Shown: positions 33,220 through 44,557, counted from the stretch's first letter. The stretch is 64,000 nucleotides of DNA from Adiantum capillus-veneris (GCA_014529385.2 CM043944.1:45640268-45704267); one strand, 5' to 3'. A program made the numbers and translations. The notes: generated by a model from the letters alone, not told the origin.

Positions 33220-34825
33220 TTAATTTCCAATGAAAGAAGTAACTGAGACATCTTGTCCCTTGATAGCTCCATTGGCTTTCAATGCATCTCCCATCTTGTA
33301 GGCTTGTATGCCTAGCTTAGTGGTGAACTCCGTGGATATGAATTTGTGAGTTGAACTAGGGTCAAACAAAATAAAGGCATCATGCTCTTGCATCTTTTCC
33401 CAAGCATAGGAAAGGAGAAATCCTTGGCAATGAGCATCCTCTTTTGGAGCTTCAAACATAGAGGCTCTGGGAGTCTCATTGCGGGCAATTCTCTTGGGGC
33501 AAGGACGATAACCATGGCCTTGCTCCCCACACTTAAAACATTTGTGGTCCTTTAGGAAATCTTCTAGCTCTTTGGGAGAGAGTTTATATTTACCTTTGTA
33601 AACTCCCTTCTCCTTGGACCGATTGTTGTTGTTGTTGTAATAGCCTTTGTAATAATTTTGGGCATTGGGTTTCCTCTTGGTATCATTTTTGTCTTTATTT
33701 TCCATGGGCTTGGCATTCCGTCTAGCCCCTTGTTGGAAATTGATGCGCAAAGCAACCATGGTGTGGTGAATTACTTTGGTGATAGAACCAGGCCGTTGAG
33801 AGTTGACATACTCGGCCATCTCTTTGGGTAATCCTGTACAAAATTGTTTCTTTTTGCACGGTAAAGTCTTATCTTTTGAAAGACAATAGCCTTGAGATAT
33901 AAATCCCAAAACTTGTCCACATATTTGTGGATAGACTCATGAGAGAGAAGCTTTAAACTTCACCATTTGGTAAGCACTTTGTTGTTTGCATCACTTGCAA
34001 GGAATTGCTTCATGATGGAAATTCATAGAGTTTTCCATGTCTTTGGGGCTTTGCCGTTGCCACGAAGGCTAGCCCACCATTGACGAGTCAATTTTTGAAA
34101 GTGCATAGCTACATGGTGTAGCTTGGAGGACTATGTGAAGCCCTCGTTTCCAAAGGCGCAGCAAATTGTTGGATGAAGGCCAATACTTTGTCGGTAGCAC
34201 CAAAGGTGCTATCATAGGTGAGAAAAGAGATACTCTGTCCTCCCTCTTTGAACTTCTTTAGCTTTTGTGGCCTTCGCTATGCAGGGTAAGATTTGTGATG
34301 TCCTCCCTTCTTGTATTCTCTAGGAGAATAGCCATAGCTTTCATCGGTAGAGGAGGAAGGTGAAGAAGAAGGAGAAGAGGGTGACCTCTCTCTTGCCCTT
34401 TTCTTCCTTTGTTTTGTCTCTTCCCTTTTGGAGTGACGAGGAGAAGGACTATGGGTTAACCATTTCTTCTTGGGAGGAGTTGGCGATCATCTAGACCACC
34501 GTCTTCATGGAGCCACATCTTTTGAGGAACTTAGGGAGTCATTACTTTCTCGTTCTTTGGATTCCTCCTCTCATATGGGAGAGAGTATTCTTTTGGGGGT
34601 CTCACTAAGAGGCCTCCTAAGCTCTCTCTCCTCTTTGAGAGGAAAGGAAAGCCCATAAGCACGAAGTTGTTAAGTAACTTCGGCTTGGAAAGAGGGGTTG
34701 CCCATAGCTTGTTGCAACCTAGTAATAAGATAATTAACAAACATGGAGGCATCATCATTAGCACCTTCATGTGCAAAATCAAAGTTATCAATGTTCGTTC
34801 CACTGTCTTGGTTATTGTCAGACAT
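33220..34825 (-). pseudogene. gag: G gag and protease
   Basis: Gag opens at the ATG at 34825 (MSDNNQDSGTNIDNFDFAHE) and frameshifts near 34670. A 229-residue open piece at 33909-33220 carries gag C-terminal text (LPKEMAEYVNSQRPGSITKV), a basic, Asn-rich linker, and the zinc knuckle CFKCGEQGHGYRPC. It then gives the protease start AFILFDPSSTHKFISTEFT, with Pro-Ser after Asp where Ser-Gly is typical. Middle gag at about 33910-34670 is broken. Confidence 0.85.
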
Positions 34826-35218
34826 GTTAATTAGACTTATGTGTTTACTTAGTGTATGCTTTGGCAATTCAAAACCTTAGTTGCTATTCCTCTTAGCCTT
34901 TGAAAATAGGCACTTAAGTATCTACACCCACGGCTCGAATTGGTTAATTATAGAGAGTAGTGGAGTGAGTCTAACATAGCGAAGTTGCCGAGGGATAGCT
35001 CCTTTCGATGGCTCAATAATGGTAAAGCCGTAGGCAAGTCTAAAAAGACTCCATTATCAAGACCAAAGCTCACGAGGTGTGCACCATATCCCACATAGTG
35101 GGCTCAACAAAACCAATAATAGATCCCAGTCCCACTTACCCTAATATAATTAACAAAATCAACCATTAATAGGCTACTTTAGGACCTCTCTTCTTAAGCA
35201 AGAAAAGAGAAACCAAAT

Positions 35219-35230
35219 GCTATGATACCA
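35219..35230 (-). other. G primer-binding site
   Basis: GCTATGATACCA differs by one base from the Met-tRNA PBS complement and lies one base from the LTR end TGTAATGG. Confidence 0.82.
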
Positions 35231-35231
35231 A

Positions 35232-36849
35232 TGTAATGGAAATGGCCTATGAACTTTGAGAGTAGTGGAATTAAGAAATTAGGTGAAGCACTTTTGAGAG
35301 ATTACTTTGTGAGCATATCGGGTGAACTTAATTGATGGTAGCAACATAAACATGGTACTTAGTTAACTAGGCATGAACAATACTTTTGCAAGAGAGAGAG
35401 AGTTTAGAGAACATGACAATAGTTGAGGAACGGATTCATATGGAGCCGGTCCCCCCTCCAATAGGCATTGTATTATAGTTTCTCCCATCAAGAGAGACTT
35501 GGTACAATACAATTTTTGTGTTCCTTGTGACCTACGTGATGCAATGAAGATGGAAAGCTTCATGCATCACAAGCATAACATAAACTTGTAGAAAGCATTA
35601 ACTATCCCAAGCCTCAGTCCCAAGGCCTCAAACACCTTCGAAGGTGGAGAGAGCTAGTGGGGAATGAGGATAGGGAAGAGGAAGAAGAAACATTCCATAG
35701 AAGAAAGAAATCGTTCCTCATTTATCATTACTCTCTTGCTAGCATACATAATAGCATAGTAATGAAGATGGAGAAGATGGCAAGCTTAAGCATTGAAGCA
35801 TGATTCTTGGTTGGATTTGCATTCCATAGCCAAGAGTGCTGGTGTAGGCTTTCACTCTCACAAGCTTGGAGAAGGAGGTGGTGTTTCTCAACTTTCACCA
35901 AGTGAGAATGGTGTACCAAGTGAGTGTGTGTGATGGTGTATATCCCCCTAGCACCCCCCTTCCTAGCTTTGGGCAAAATTTCTACATGCTGCAAGCTCAT
36001 TGGACCCCTCTTCCCCTAGCCAATCACATGCAACATGCAGTCAAGCACATGGGTAGTCTTTTGACAAGTGTCCTCCTTACCCCTTAAAGAGAGAGAGAGA
36101 GCTTGAAAATATCTAGATATTTGTTGGATGGAAGTAGAAGCTCATTGGACCCCTCTTTAGCCCAACCAATAGCATTCAAGCACACCATGTGGTTAAGCTT
36201 AGTGAGAATCTGACATGTGTCCCATGTGCTCTTTTAGAATTCCCCTAACTTTGAGATTTTTATGCATAGGAAGTTTCTCAAGCAACTTCTTCATTAAGTG
36301 TGTAGGTTCTCTTTTTGACTCAAGCATCTTACCCCCCATGCATAGGAAGCTTCTCAAGCAACTTCTTCATTAAATGTGACAAGTACCTCAAGTACCTTAG
36401 TCATCAAGCATGACAAGCACCTTAGGTGGAGTTTCAACCTCAAGCACAGTCCTAGCTTGCTTAAGTTTAGGGCGGGTTCCCGCCTCAAGCACAACCCTAG
36501 CTTGCTTAAGGTTCCCACCTCAAGCACAACCCTAGCTTGCTTAACGTTAGGTCGGGTTCCCACCTCAAGCTCAGCCCTAGCTTGCTTAAGGTCAAAGGAC
36601 TTTTAACACTAACCATTGGAGGTCTTTAATGAAGCTAAACCTAAGGTCTTTTAAGCTTCATTAATTAACCTTGCTCTTTGACAGACCATCTCTCATTTGG
36701 GCCCCTTTACCATTGGCCCCGTGTTGAAATAGATCCGTAAGCACATGTCTATATTCTAACCCTTGTTCCCGTTTATTATCCCACATTAAATACTCAATTT
36801 AATATGAGAAAATCATTTGGGTTGGTTAGATATTAGATATTTTATGACA
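35232..36849 (-). repeat. G 5' LTR, full length (1,618 bp)
   Basis: Plus-strand ends are TGTAATGG and TTATGACA. The inner end is set by the PBS and the outer end by its match to 30086 and by A3 sequence resuming at 36850. It contains a short GA tract and a CTCAAGC...CTAGCTTGCTTA minisatellite. Confidence 0.88.
36433..36595. repeat. minisatellite in the G 5' LTR
   Basis: Four imperfect units around CCTCAAGCACAACCCTAGCT, each ending near TTGCTTAAG, with spacing of about 35-50 bp. The 3' LTR (29751-29830) has two. Confidence 0.8.
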
Positions 36850-37216
36850 CATTGTCTCGTGAGAAGTTCGAAGCTTTTCGCAAAGATTTGGGTTTACTCC
36901 TCTTTGTGGACCGATCCTATCCTCAAGGCATGGCACTTTCCTATACTCTATGTGCCATATCTCGTTCACCGTATCACTCCTAGGGGGGATTTGTTACCAT
37001 ATGTATGTGGTTGTGATGTGTGTGAACACACTTAGTGCCGGGGCATTTTTTCCTTTACTAGGAGATTTGTTTCCCGGTGCATTATATATACGCCCATATT
37101 CTAGGGCTAACTTATCTTTCAGTGCACACTAAGTAATACTACTCTCTGTTGTCTGCCTTGAGCTTTCTTCGTCTTCTCCAAGCTGTGTGTGTTTCCCTTC
37201 AACCCTATTTCCAACA
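36850..37216 (+). repeat. A3 3' end: last codons, polypurine tract and 3' LTR
   Basis: CATTGTCTCGTGAGAAG resumes A1's sequence at its equivalent of 6010, so this is A3 beyond the G insertion. The polypurine tract lies at about 36982-36989 and the LTR at 36992-37216 (225 bp, TGTTACC...CCAACA). It is more diverged from A1 than A2 is. Confidence 0.9.
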
Positions 37217-37585
37217 CCCGTTGTATGATTTGACGAAGAAGAATGTGAAATATATATGGATTGCAAAAGAGAATGAAGCGTTTGAAAATTCAATGGCAAA
37301 GTTTACCTCTCAACCGATGCTAATATTACCAAACATTTCAAAGTCTTTTGAAGTCTAGTGGGGTGCTAATGGACCAACTAATCAAGGCTTGGGACCAAAA
37401 GGGGAAGTCCATGAAAGAGCAAGGGTAATGCTAAGCAATTATCTCAGTCATAGGTACATGTCAAGGAAGGATAAATGTATCGTGGGCAGCCCTGATCAAA
37501 GGTACATGACAAAGGAGATGATCGAGTGCAATTATAGGAGTCTAAAAATAGAAAGTGACTGTGCTAAGCTTAAGTCATTAGAATA
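37217..37585 (+). pseudogene. pol: gypsy RNase H fragment (element J)
   Basis: The plus strand reads PLYDLTKKNVKYIWIAKENE, then SKSFEV and, after one stop, KGEVHERARVMLSNYL. The first part matches G's LHDLTKKNVKYSW block, so J is a relative of G. It starts exactly where A3's LTR ends, suggesting that A3 landed in J; the upstream half of J is not in view. Confidence 0.7.
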
Positions 37586-39489
37586 ACTCTTTAGACTCCA
37601 AGTATGTATTCTGGGAAGACTTAGGGTGAAATTCCAACTTGCCACAACCTATCTAAATTTAGCAAGTTTTGGGAGTAACTTGGCGGCACGTCCAAAGCAT
37701 TGTGCTAAGGTTTTGCACAGGAGGTGAAAGTTTTAAAGCCCAAATGGTGAGTTTCATTTTTGCCAAAGATTATCCTAATTTAGCAGGTCCTAAATTAGTA
37801 GGTAGATTGTAGCCCCAAGTCAGCTTCATAAGTCTCCAAGGTTTGTACAAAGGTCTTGCACCCGTGCTAATTAATGAAAGGATAAGTTAATGTTTTTTAT
37901 CAATCGAAAGGAAAAAGCTAAAGACTAAGGTTGGATCAACTTTTTCTCATTTATTAAGTTGACTCTAGTCTTTGTTTAGTAAGCTTGACTAAGCCACATG
38001 TCCAAAGTAGCACATGCTTGCTATGAGTGAACTTAACAAGTGTGTGTGGTGTTTCCACTTGCCAAGGAATTTTAATTCTACCATGCAAGGCAAGGAAGCC
38101 GCTAAGTTGCTTGGGTCATGGAGATCTTAACCTCCAGATCGTATGTATACTTAAGCTTCTCTTGGTTATAAAGAGCTTCAAGAGCATGAGTAATGAAAAG
38201 CCTTTTAAGAGGGGGTCGGAGCCTTATAAAATTTTGCCATGATTCTTGTGTTGTTTCATGTTAATAATCGTCTCCTTAAATTTGGTTATTAGCATAATAG
38301 TTTGAATATGCATGTGAAATTGATGTTTGATTATACACTAAAAAAATGTAAACTATGCTAAGGTGAAATTATGCTTTAAAAAACTAAAGCTAGTTAAGGT
38401 AAGTCCTCTCTATATACAGAGAGTACGTGCCTTGTGTGGTTAGCTTTCCCTTAGCATTTTCTACTCCTTTGGAGTTGCTTTGCACAATGTTACATATATC
38501 TATTGAATTTATTTTCTTCATCAAGCCATTGACTACAATGTTTTGAATGATATTGGTTGATATTGGTTCAACTTCTTGTAACATTCTTATCATTAGTTTG
38601 TATGTATTCCTCTCATAGTAAAAATAAACTTGTGACACAAATTTAATTGGATCAACGATAAGTCTATGCTGCGATAATACTATATCTCATATCTACTTAG
38701 AGAGTTGTTCAATCAAGTCATTGGTAGAGTAAAAAGGGGACAAATTGTTTGCTTCCTTCTTCAACAAGTTACTCATTTCCACTTATGAACTAAATACAAA
38801 ATGTTACAGCATGAAGCATAGTATCTTAAAGAGCAATCAGTTCTATTGTTGTGATGCTAATAGTTTAACAGCAAATATAGGTGGTCCACAAAAGCATAAG
38901 AATTTGAGAAAGAGTATTAAGAGGTTTCAATTTAAGGGGAAAATCCTCTTTTGACCGTCAAAACTTACCTAGTGATTCTCACGATTTACTAGGTGGTTGG
39001 ATTAATTTGATAGCAAGAAATAACGGAAGTGTACGTTGACTTTCCCTCCAAAGATTAATACCATACAAATATTTGAAAATTTAAATGATCAAAAACACAT
39101 GCTCCCTTTGTTCAAGAGGATCATCAGGATCTTGAGATTCGTTTTCATCATGTTTAACATGTTTTTCTAAACGACAGTCTTGAATGGACAACGGGGCCAT
39201 CTTTACACATGGACCCCCCGAGCGCGACTAACTTCCATAGGGTCTTAAATCAAGTGACAATCATGGGATCGACAATGTTAAACTTGGCTAGGAATCGTGA
39301 TAAATGGATAGTTGTAGGACTTTTTGAAAAGTAAACTTAAATGGGCAGAAGCAGACAAAGGGGGAGGGGACAATCACGTGAAGTTTAAGTTATATAGGGT
39401 AAAGGGGCCAACAAAAAATTGGGTCTGTGTGAAGTGACCCTGGCTCCCTAACTTTATGACGTTAAAGGACCAGATGTGGGACATCACAA
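37586..39489. other. unclassified spacer
   Basis: AT-rich, with only short open frames of unconvincing composition. A repeated theme around AATTTAGCA occurs near 37655 and 37780. I see no gene, LTR end or PBS. Confidence 0.4.
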
Positions 39490-39778
39490 GTCTCTTGGTG
39501 AGGCGGTTAGCTGAGTGCAACGTACCATCTACATCGCTAGATCAGGGCTCAAGTCCCACTGGCTGCAATGTCACCGTCGGAGTTCTATTCGCGGTGTGAT
39601 TTTTAGGGGAGGTAGGCGGTGTTGCACTCTTTGGATCACGCCCATCTAGTCCGAAAACAGTCCAATGTGCCAACGACAATATAATGCCCACCTTAGGTGG
39701 CCCTAAGTTGGCCTCTTTACCCCTATATGTTTTGTTTTCCCATGGGCCCAATGTGCACGCGTAGAGAGATTGTTGTCA
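39490..39778 (+). repeat. candidate tRNA-derived SINE
   Basis: TTAGCTGAGTGC at about 39508-39519 resembles a pol III A box (TRGCnnAGTGG). GGGCTCAAGTCCC at 39545-39557 resembles a B box (GGTTCAANTCC). Their spacing of about 37 bp suits a tRNA-like promoter. About 220 bp of unrelated body follows, ending near a T-rich tract. It does not fold as a clean tRNA gene as read. I cannot see a target duplication, so the outer limits are approximate. Confidence 0.5.
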
Positions 39779-39787
39779 TTTTTTAAA

Positions 39788-40228
39788 GGGAAAATTACCA
39801 AAATACCCCTCTAATTTGTGGAAATTCCTAAAATACCCACGATATTTCGTCATAAATACCCAAAATGCCCTTCAAATTTTCCAAATTTCCCATTTCTCCA
39901 AAGATAAAAACATTTCTTTCTTGTTATAAGGAGACTGATTGTGTATCAATACAAGATGCTAAAACTAGAATTTGAGCTGGTTACGTAGGCTTTGGAGATG
40001 AAATGCTTCAATGTTTTTTGACATAATTGCCTTTTTTTGTGAGGTAATTTGTGACAAATTACGTGTTAAGCACTAACAAACGGCTCTCAATCGTCAAAAA
40101 GGAATATAGATTAAAAAACTTTGAACTATCCAACCAAAATAGATACGAGGGTATTTTGGGAATTTTTGAAATTTGAGGGGTATTTAGAGAATTTTCACAA
40201 ATTAGAGGGGTATTTTGGTAATTTCCCC
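39788..40228. mobile_element. Mutator-like MITE, 441 bp
   Basis: The left end begins GGGAAAATTACCAAAATACC. The complement of the right end begins GGGGAAATTACCAAAATACC, and the inverted repeats continue imperfectly for about 80 bp. TTTTTTAAA (9 bp) flanks both sides, at 39779-39787 and 40229-40237. Long TIRs with a 9-bp duplication are the mark of Mutator-like elements. No transposase is encoded, so it would depend on one elsewhere. The TIR holds repeated AAAATACCC motifs. Confidence 0.9.
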
Positions 40229-40237
40229 TTTTTTAAA

Positions 40238-40548
40238 CCATTTATCTTGCTCGACGTGGGAGGTTCACCGTCGTAGATTTCAGTGGCCCCATGGGCATTC
40301 ATTCATCACGTTCTCTTATCACACTGTCTGACGGTGTTAGCAGCCAAGTGGCAGCAAGATGGTAAGCTTCCTGAAGCTGCGGCCCGCGGTAGCCCCCGTC
40401 TCCAGGCCGCCAGTGGCGCCCACTGGCTGGCAGCGACTACGCTGCTGCGGCGATCAGCAGAAATCAAGCAGCGAGGGCGCTTCTCCAAGCCCCCGGCTAA
40501 TTCCATTAGGTGTGCATCGCTTCTTCGTCTTTAACGTTTTCTACAAAG

Positions 40549-40605
<57 letters not shown>

Positions 40606-42060
40606 TAAAGATTATCAACATGCTCACCGCTAATTCTTTTCATATAGAACAACCAATGTTATAAGGAGAACCCTACTACGGTAGGACATAATGTCATCCC
40701 TAAGTTCTACCATACGATCACTCATAAAGTTGTCATACTTTTTTATTTGGAATATATCTCATATATTGATGCCGATAACTCAGACATTCGTGTCGTCTCC
40801 TTGCTAAAAAGGAGTAGCATGTGTGGATGTATGTCAACACACTCTATGACAAGAGTGAGAGGGACCCTCATAGAAATGCGTTCCACACTGTGTTTATCTG
40901 GCTAAATTGAACTCTATGAGCTCTTAAACCATGTTGTCCACCATTTTGATTCATAAGAAGTGCCATAGAAAAGATCTACCTTTTTAATCATGTGATCTTC
41001 ATAATCCTATTTTGATTTGGAAAACATGTACTGTACAGCATAAATATAAAAGCATTGATTCTTATAGCTACGTGGAAAAAATGCTAGTAGAGTAGAGATC
41101 CTTGTACACTGAATGTTATGCCTTCCCTTGGATGCTACCTTTGTAGCTATGCATGACTTTTTCATATCGATAGACATTCTATATAATAAAACCTTCATAA
41201 AGAATTCATCAGCTTGTCATAGTGATGGGTGTGCCTGTACACATTGTCTCACAGTTTATGCTCATTTCAAGCTTTTACTTACAAGTTTTAAGAACTTTGA
41301 TAACTTAGAAGAATCATAAAAGCTCCACTCATACATAATTCCAAAAAAAATTCAAAACTCGTGTCTGTCGTGATTAAATGCTGCCTATGCTAGTTTCAAC
41401 AACTGTAGAAAACCATAGCTTCCTCTTTAAAATCTTCGATGACATACATTCAAGGAAGCTTCAACACTTTCATTGGAAGCTTGCAAACTTATTTGAGGAG
41501 AGAGAGCCCTAATTTAGAACCCTCACACACTTGAATATTGAGAAGCAGCAGAGGCTCGCTCTTTAGTAAACCACAGTATTCATTCGCAGTGAGTGAATTT
41601 TTTGATATTCTGCCACAAGCAAGCACCCCCTCTCTTGTCTTCACGGCACAATGGCTGATGTGGCATTTTTAGCCAAATTTTACGCTTTTTGGTCATTTTA
41701 ATACTTTTTTTGCCCGTTTTCTACTCATTTGAGCATTTAAAGCCCCAGACAAGTTTGGAAAATTCCCTTAAATTGTGAAAAAACTCCCTTGAGCTCAAAA
41801 ATTATGTTGATCTTCATTTTTTCACTTGTCATGAACTTTGGAAACATCGTTGAAGGCTGCGCACGCTTGTTACTATTTTTGGATAGTGATAGCATGCGTT
41901 AAACTTTCTAAGCGTGCTCCATGATGCACTTGACACATGTACATTCTAAAAGTAAAGTACATAATAACAAACTGCAAACTGTTTTTCAAATATGTCACTG
42001 TATGTACATTGCAGTATCCATTTCCATATACCAAGTCGCGTAAGAGTAAGAACTTTTATT
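40238..42060. other. spacer with a small GC-rich island
   Basis: Positions 40360-40500 are strongly GC-rich (CTGCGGCCCGCGGTAGCC and similar) against an AT-rich background. Both strands stay open for 65-80 codons there, but I recognise no domain. From 40620 to 42060 there are only short unconvincing frames. Confidence 0.45.
40551..40602. repeat. (GA)n microsatellite
   Basis: 26 GA units directly after the GC-rich island. Confidence 0.96.
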
Positions 42061-42545
42061 TTACATTATACACATTCCATGGCTCGACACTACTCTACAT
42101 TGTGCATTCTCCTCCTTGCGTACTATTCGAATAATGCGATGCAAAGCCTCCCGATACAAGACTACAACACTCCCTGATCCTCTATTCCTGAAAGCTGTCC
42201 AAATCTCCACGCATTTGAGTGCAGGATTTTGTATCCCCCTTAGCCGCCCTAATGTTTGCACATCCTCTTGAACTGTCTTCCATGGCTTTAAACCTGTTTC
42301 CACATATGCAATGCTCTAGGTCTCGTCCTCTGCTCGTCCTCCAATGTTGCATTAACAATGGCTATAGGTGAAGGAAGTGTGAGCTTATGTTTGCCTTTCT
42401 TGGGTACGTGTATCCATTGATCGGCCTCCTCCACCTGTCTTTGCGTCCTCTTTAGCATCTCTACCCGTGAGGAGGTTTCCTCCTCCTCCATCTCCTTAGC
42501 TTGTAGGTGTTGCATGTCCTCCTGAATATTCGTCATCTCTTCCAA
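42061..42545 (-). pseudogene. unrecognised coding-like remnant
   Basis: Two minus-strand frames overlap by a few bases. The first (42545-42288) is acidic and Glu-rich, coiled-coil-like (EMEEEETSSRVEMLKRTQRQ), followed by WIHVPKKGKHKLTLPSP. The second (42303-42061) reads LKPWKTVQEDVQTLGRLRGI and RNRGSGSVVVLYREALHRII. The composition looks more protein-like than nearby frames, and the join suggests one frameshifted protein. I do not recognise a family; a fragment of a transposon ORF1 is possible. Confidence 0.3.
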
Positions 42546-42562
42546 CAGTGTCCAGGCTCTCC

Positions 42563-42564
<2 letters not shown>

Positions 42565-42633
<69 letters not shown>
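42565..42633. repeat. (GA)n microsatellite
   Basis: About 34 GA units; poly Ser-Leu or Arg-Glu frames across it are artefacts. Confidence 0.96.
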
Positions 42634-42636
<3 letters not shown>

Positions 42637-43410
42637 GGCGAGGCCTTGCAACAACCCTAGCTGTGAGCTTTGCTGCAACCCTAGGCGCCTTCGGCCAGCC
42701 TCCAAGTTGTGGCCACATGCTATCGACACTTGCTGTTACTGCCTTGATCCCGCTTCGTTGTCATCAGGTTTCACACCGTCGTTGTCTACACATCGTCGCC
42801 ACCTATCTGCGCTGCATCTCTCCTCGTCCTGCCCGTTGCCGCTGCATCTTCCCTCGCCCTATCCCGTTGCCATTGCATCTCCACCTGCCCTGTCATTGTT
42901 GCTGGTGCTACGCCCTCTTCTCACCCTGGTTTGCTGGGCATCTTGATGAGATTCGTGCAATGTTTGACAGGGTTTACCCTTCTCTCCTCAACTTTAAGAT
43001 GCCTCAGCTTTCGGTTGACAGCTGCCTTGTCCTACCTCAGTTCTCAATAGCCTTTTGCCTACAGTCACCCGGTGCTTTCGACTTTGTTGGGTGGATTTTG
43101 CTCTACAGTGCATGCTTATCTAGAGCATTAGGTTGTGTCGATGCCAGATGGCCTTCTCCGTGTAGTGTAGAGGAAACAGCTTGGAGGGGCTCTGAGTCTT
43201 GTTTTAGTCGGACGTGCAACGCGAATCTTGCAAAGTGAAGGGCCCTACATCGACTCGGGTTTGCTGGTCTTTGTGGAGGTGCCGAAGTTTCTCAACGTGG
43301 CGAATATCCGATATAGGTCGATGGGCGGGGTGGTTTGTCTTTGTTGCGTTCTTGTTCTTGTTTTGTTTAATTTTTGGTTTCTTTCAGCGTACATTTCTTT
43401 ACTCTGGTTT
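42634..43410. other. unclassified flank of element D
   Basis: A 191-codon plus-strand frame (42663-43238) is Cys- and Pro-rich with no motif I know. It probably reflects composition, since CTGCATCT-like words repeat. This is the left host side of D's insertion. Confidence 0.35.
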
Positions 43411-43415
43411 ATATG
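43411..43415. repeat. target-site duplication of D, left copy
   Basis: ATATG, repeated at 56465-56469 directly after the 5' LTR. Confidence 0.88.
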
Positions 43416-44460
43416 TGTAAGGTGCAGCGGAAGTGAATGTTGAACTTTGCTCAAGATGAGTGCTTCGAACTGTGCTCAAGGTTCCTTTTACTTACGGAAG
43501 GGAGAGCCTTCCGTTCCTTTAATGAGAGAGTGCAAGTGATCACAAACAAAGTGGATAAACATTGTGAATGAAGGTGCTGAGACTGAGAGATAGAGAGAGA
43601 AGAATACGACACTTGTCAAACCCTCCTCCAAGGGCCCCTCTCTCGATGGCGAGAGAGGTCTATGCTATTGATTGCACAAATCTGGTACAAGATGCTGATG
43701 TAAGTTCGTGAGCTATGATGCATTGTGGATCTAGATTGTAGACCACGGCGATGATGAGAGCGGCGAAGACGACGGCTGGCTGAATTTGCTAGCTTCGTGC
43801 TGTCCTTTATCTGCTGAAAAACGCTGGATCTACTACTGATTTTGCTGCTGAAAACGCTGAAGTCTGCTGCTGCAAAAACGCTAACTCTGCTGGTTCAAAA
43901 ACGCTGATTTGCTGCAAGTGCAAAAACGTTGAACTGCTGGCTTTGAATCGCTGGTTCGTATTACTGAAAACGCTGATATTTCAGGCTGAAAACGCAAATG
44001 TTTCAAGGCTGAAAATGCTAGGGTTTCTTGGGGGGGGGGGGGGGGGGGGGGGGGTTTCTTGCTTGAAAAGTTTCCAGAGGGCCTGCTGCAACTTGGTGCC
44101 TGTGCTCTCCTTTCTCTTCTGCCAGATTCCACTAGTGCTAGGTTTTCTTTTATATTTGCTTGGCTCAATTGCCCTACCCATTTCCCAACAAAAGTCACTT
44201 AAAAATAATAAGTGAAAAATGGCTAAAATAGGGAAATTAGGTTCTGTGCACTGGAAAATGCTCCCGATGGATTATGATGGTAATGCTGATGATCATGCTG
44301 TGTGCAACTAGAGGATATGCATCTACTCTAAGTGCCTGGGCATGCACGGTCCGCGAACAGACTCACAAAAGTGCCTGAACACTTCCTAAGCTAGGCTAAC
44401 TGAACCCTTGTCTTGAAGTAGCTTGTCCACATGCACATAGGGTTAGATGTGCACGTGACA
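43416..44460 (-). repeat. D 3' LTR (1,045 bp)
   Basis: Plus-strand ends are TGTAAGGTGCAGCGG and GTGCACGTGACA. It contains a 25-G run at 44030-44054 and a minus-strand TATAAAAG at 44147-44154. TCCCCTCCT at 44461-44469 is the polypurine tract on the minus strand. Confidence 0.92.
44030..44054. repeat. poly-G run (25) in D 3' LTR
   Basis: Uninterrupted G25. Its LTR partner has G15 at 56055-56069. Similar runs occur at 7358-7372 (G15) and 62717-62735 (G19). Confidence 0.95.
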
Positions 44461-44557
44461 TCCCCTCCTATTTAAAGTGAGGTAGTGGTACTGAGCTGCA
44501 TGGCTTCCTTGTAGTCTGTCAACAACTCTGGGTAATCTTTGAAAAACTCTTCGTCGA

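Larger units (their letters stand above)
29038..36849 (-). mobile_element. Ty3/gypsy retrotransposon G
   Basis: The minus strand has a 1,618-bp 5' LTR (36849-35232), PBS, gag with CCHC, protease, RT, RNase H and integrase in gypsy order (integrase last), a polypurine tract and a 3' LTR shortened to about 1,049 bp. It inserted into A3 RNase H. The outer part of its 3' LTR and neighbouring A3 sequence were then deleted, so no target duplication remains. Many frameshifts and loss of the RT catalytic motif show that it is dead. Confidence 0.92.
25096..37216 (+). mobile_element. copia A3, decayed family A copy split by gypsy G
   Basis: Family A sequence runs from mid-leader (25096) to RNase H (about 29037), is interrupted by gypsy G (29038-36849), and resumes for the last codons, polypurine tract and 3' LTR (36850-37216). 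The 5' LTR and first part of the leader are missing where C's LTR abuts. About 250 bp of RNase H is also missing at the G junction. Many stops, frame changes and three short tandem duplications make it the most degraded A copy here. Confidence 0.9.

Noticed and set aside
39481-39560. Functional tRNA gene
   Set aside because: The A and B boxes are tRNA-like, but I could not fold a proper acceptor stem and anticodon arm; a SINE head fits better.
42663-43238. 191-codon Cys/Pro-rich protein
   Set aside because: Repetitive CTGC/CATC words explain the composition and no domain is visible.
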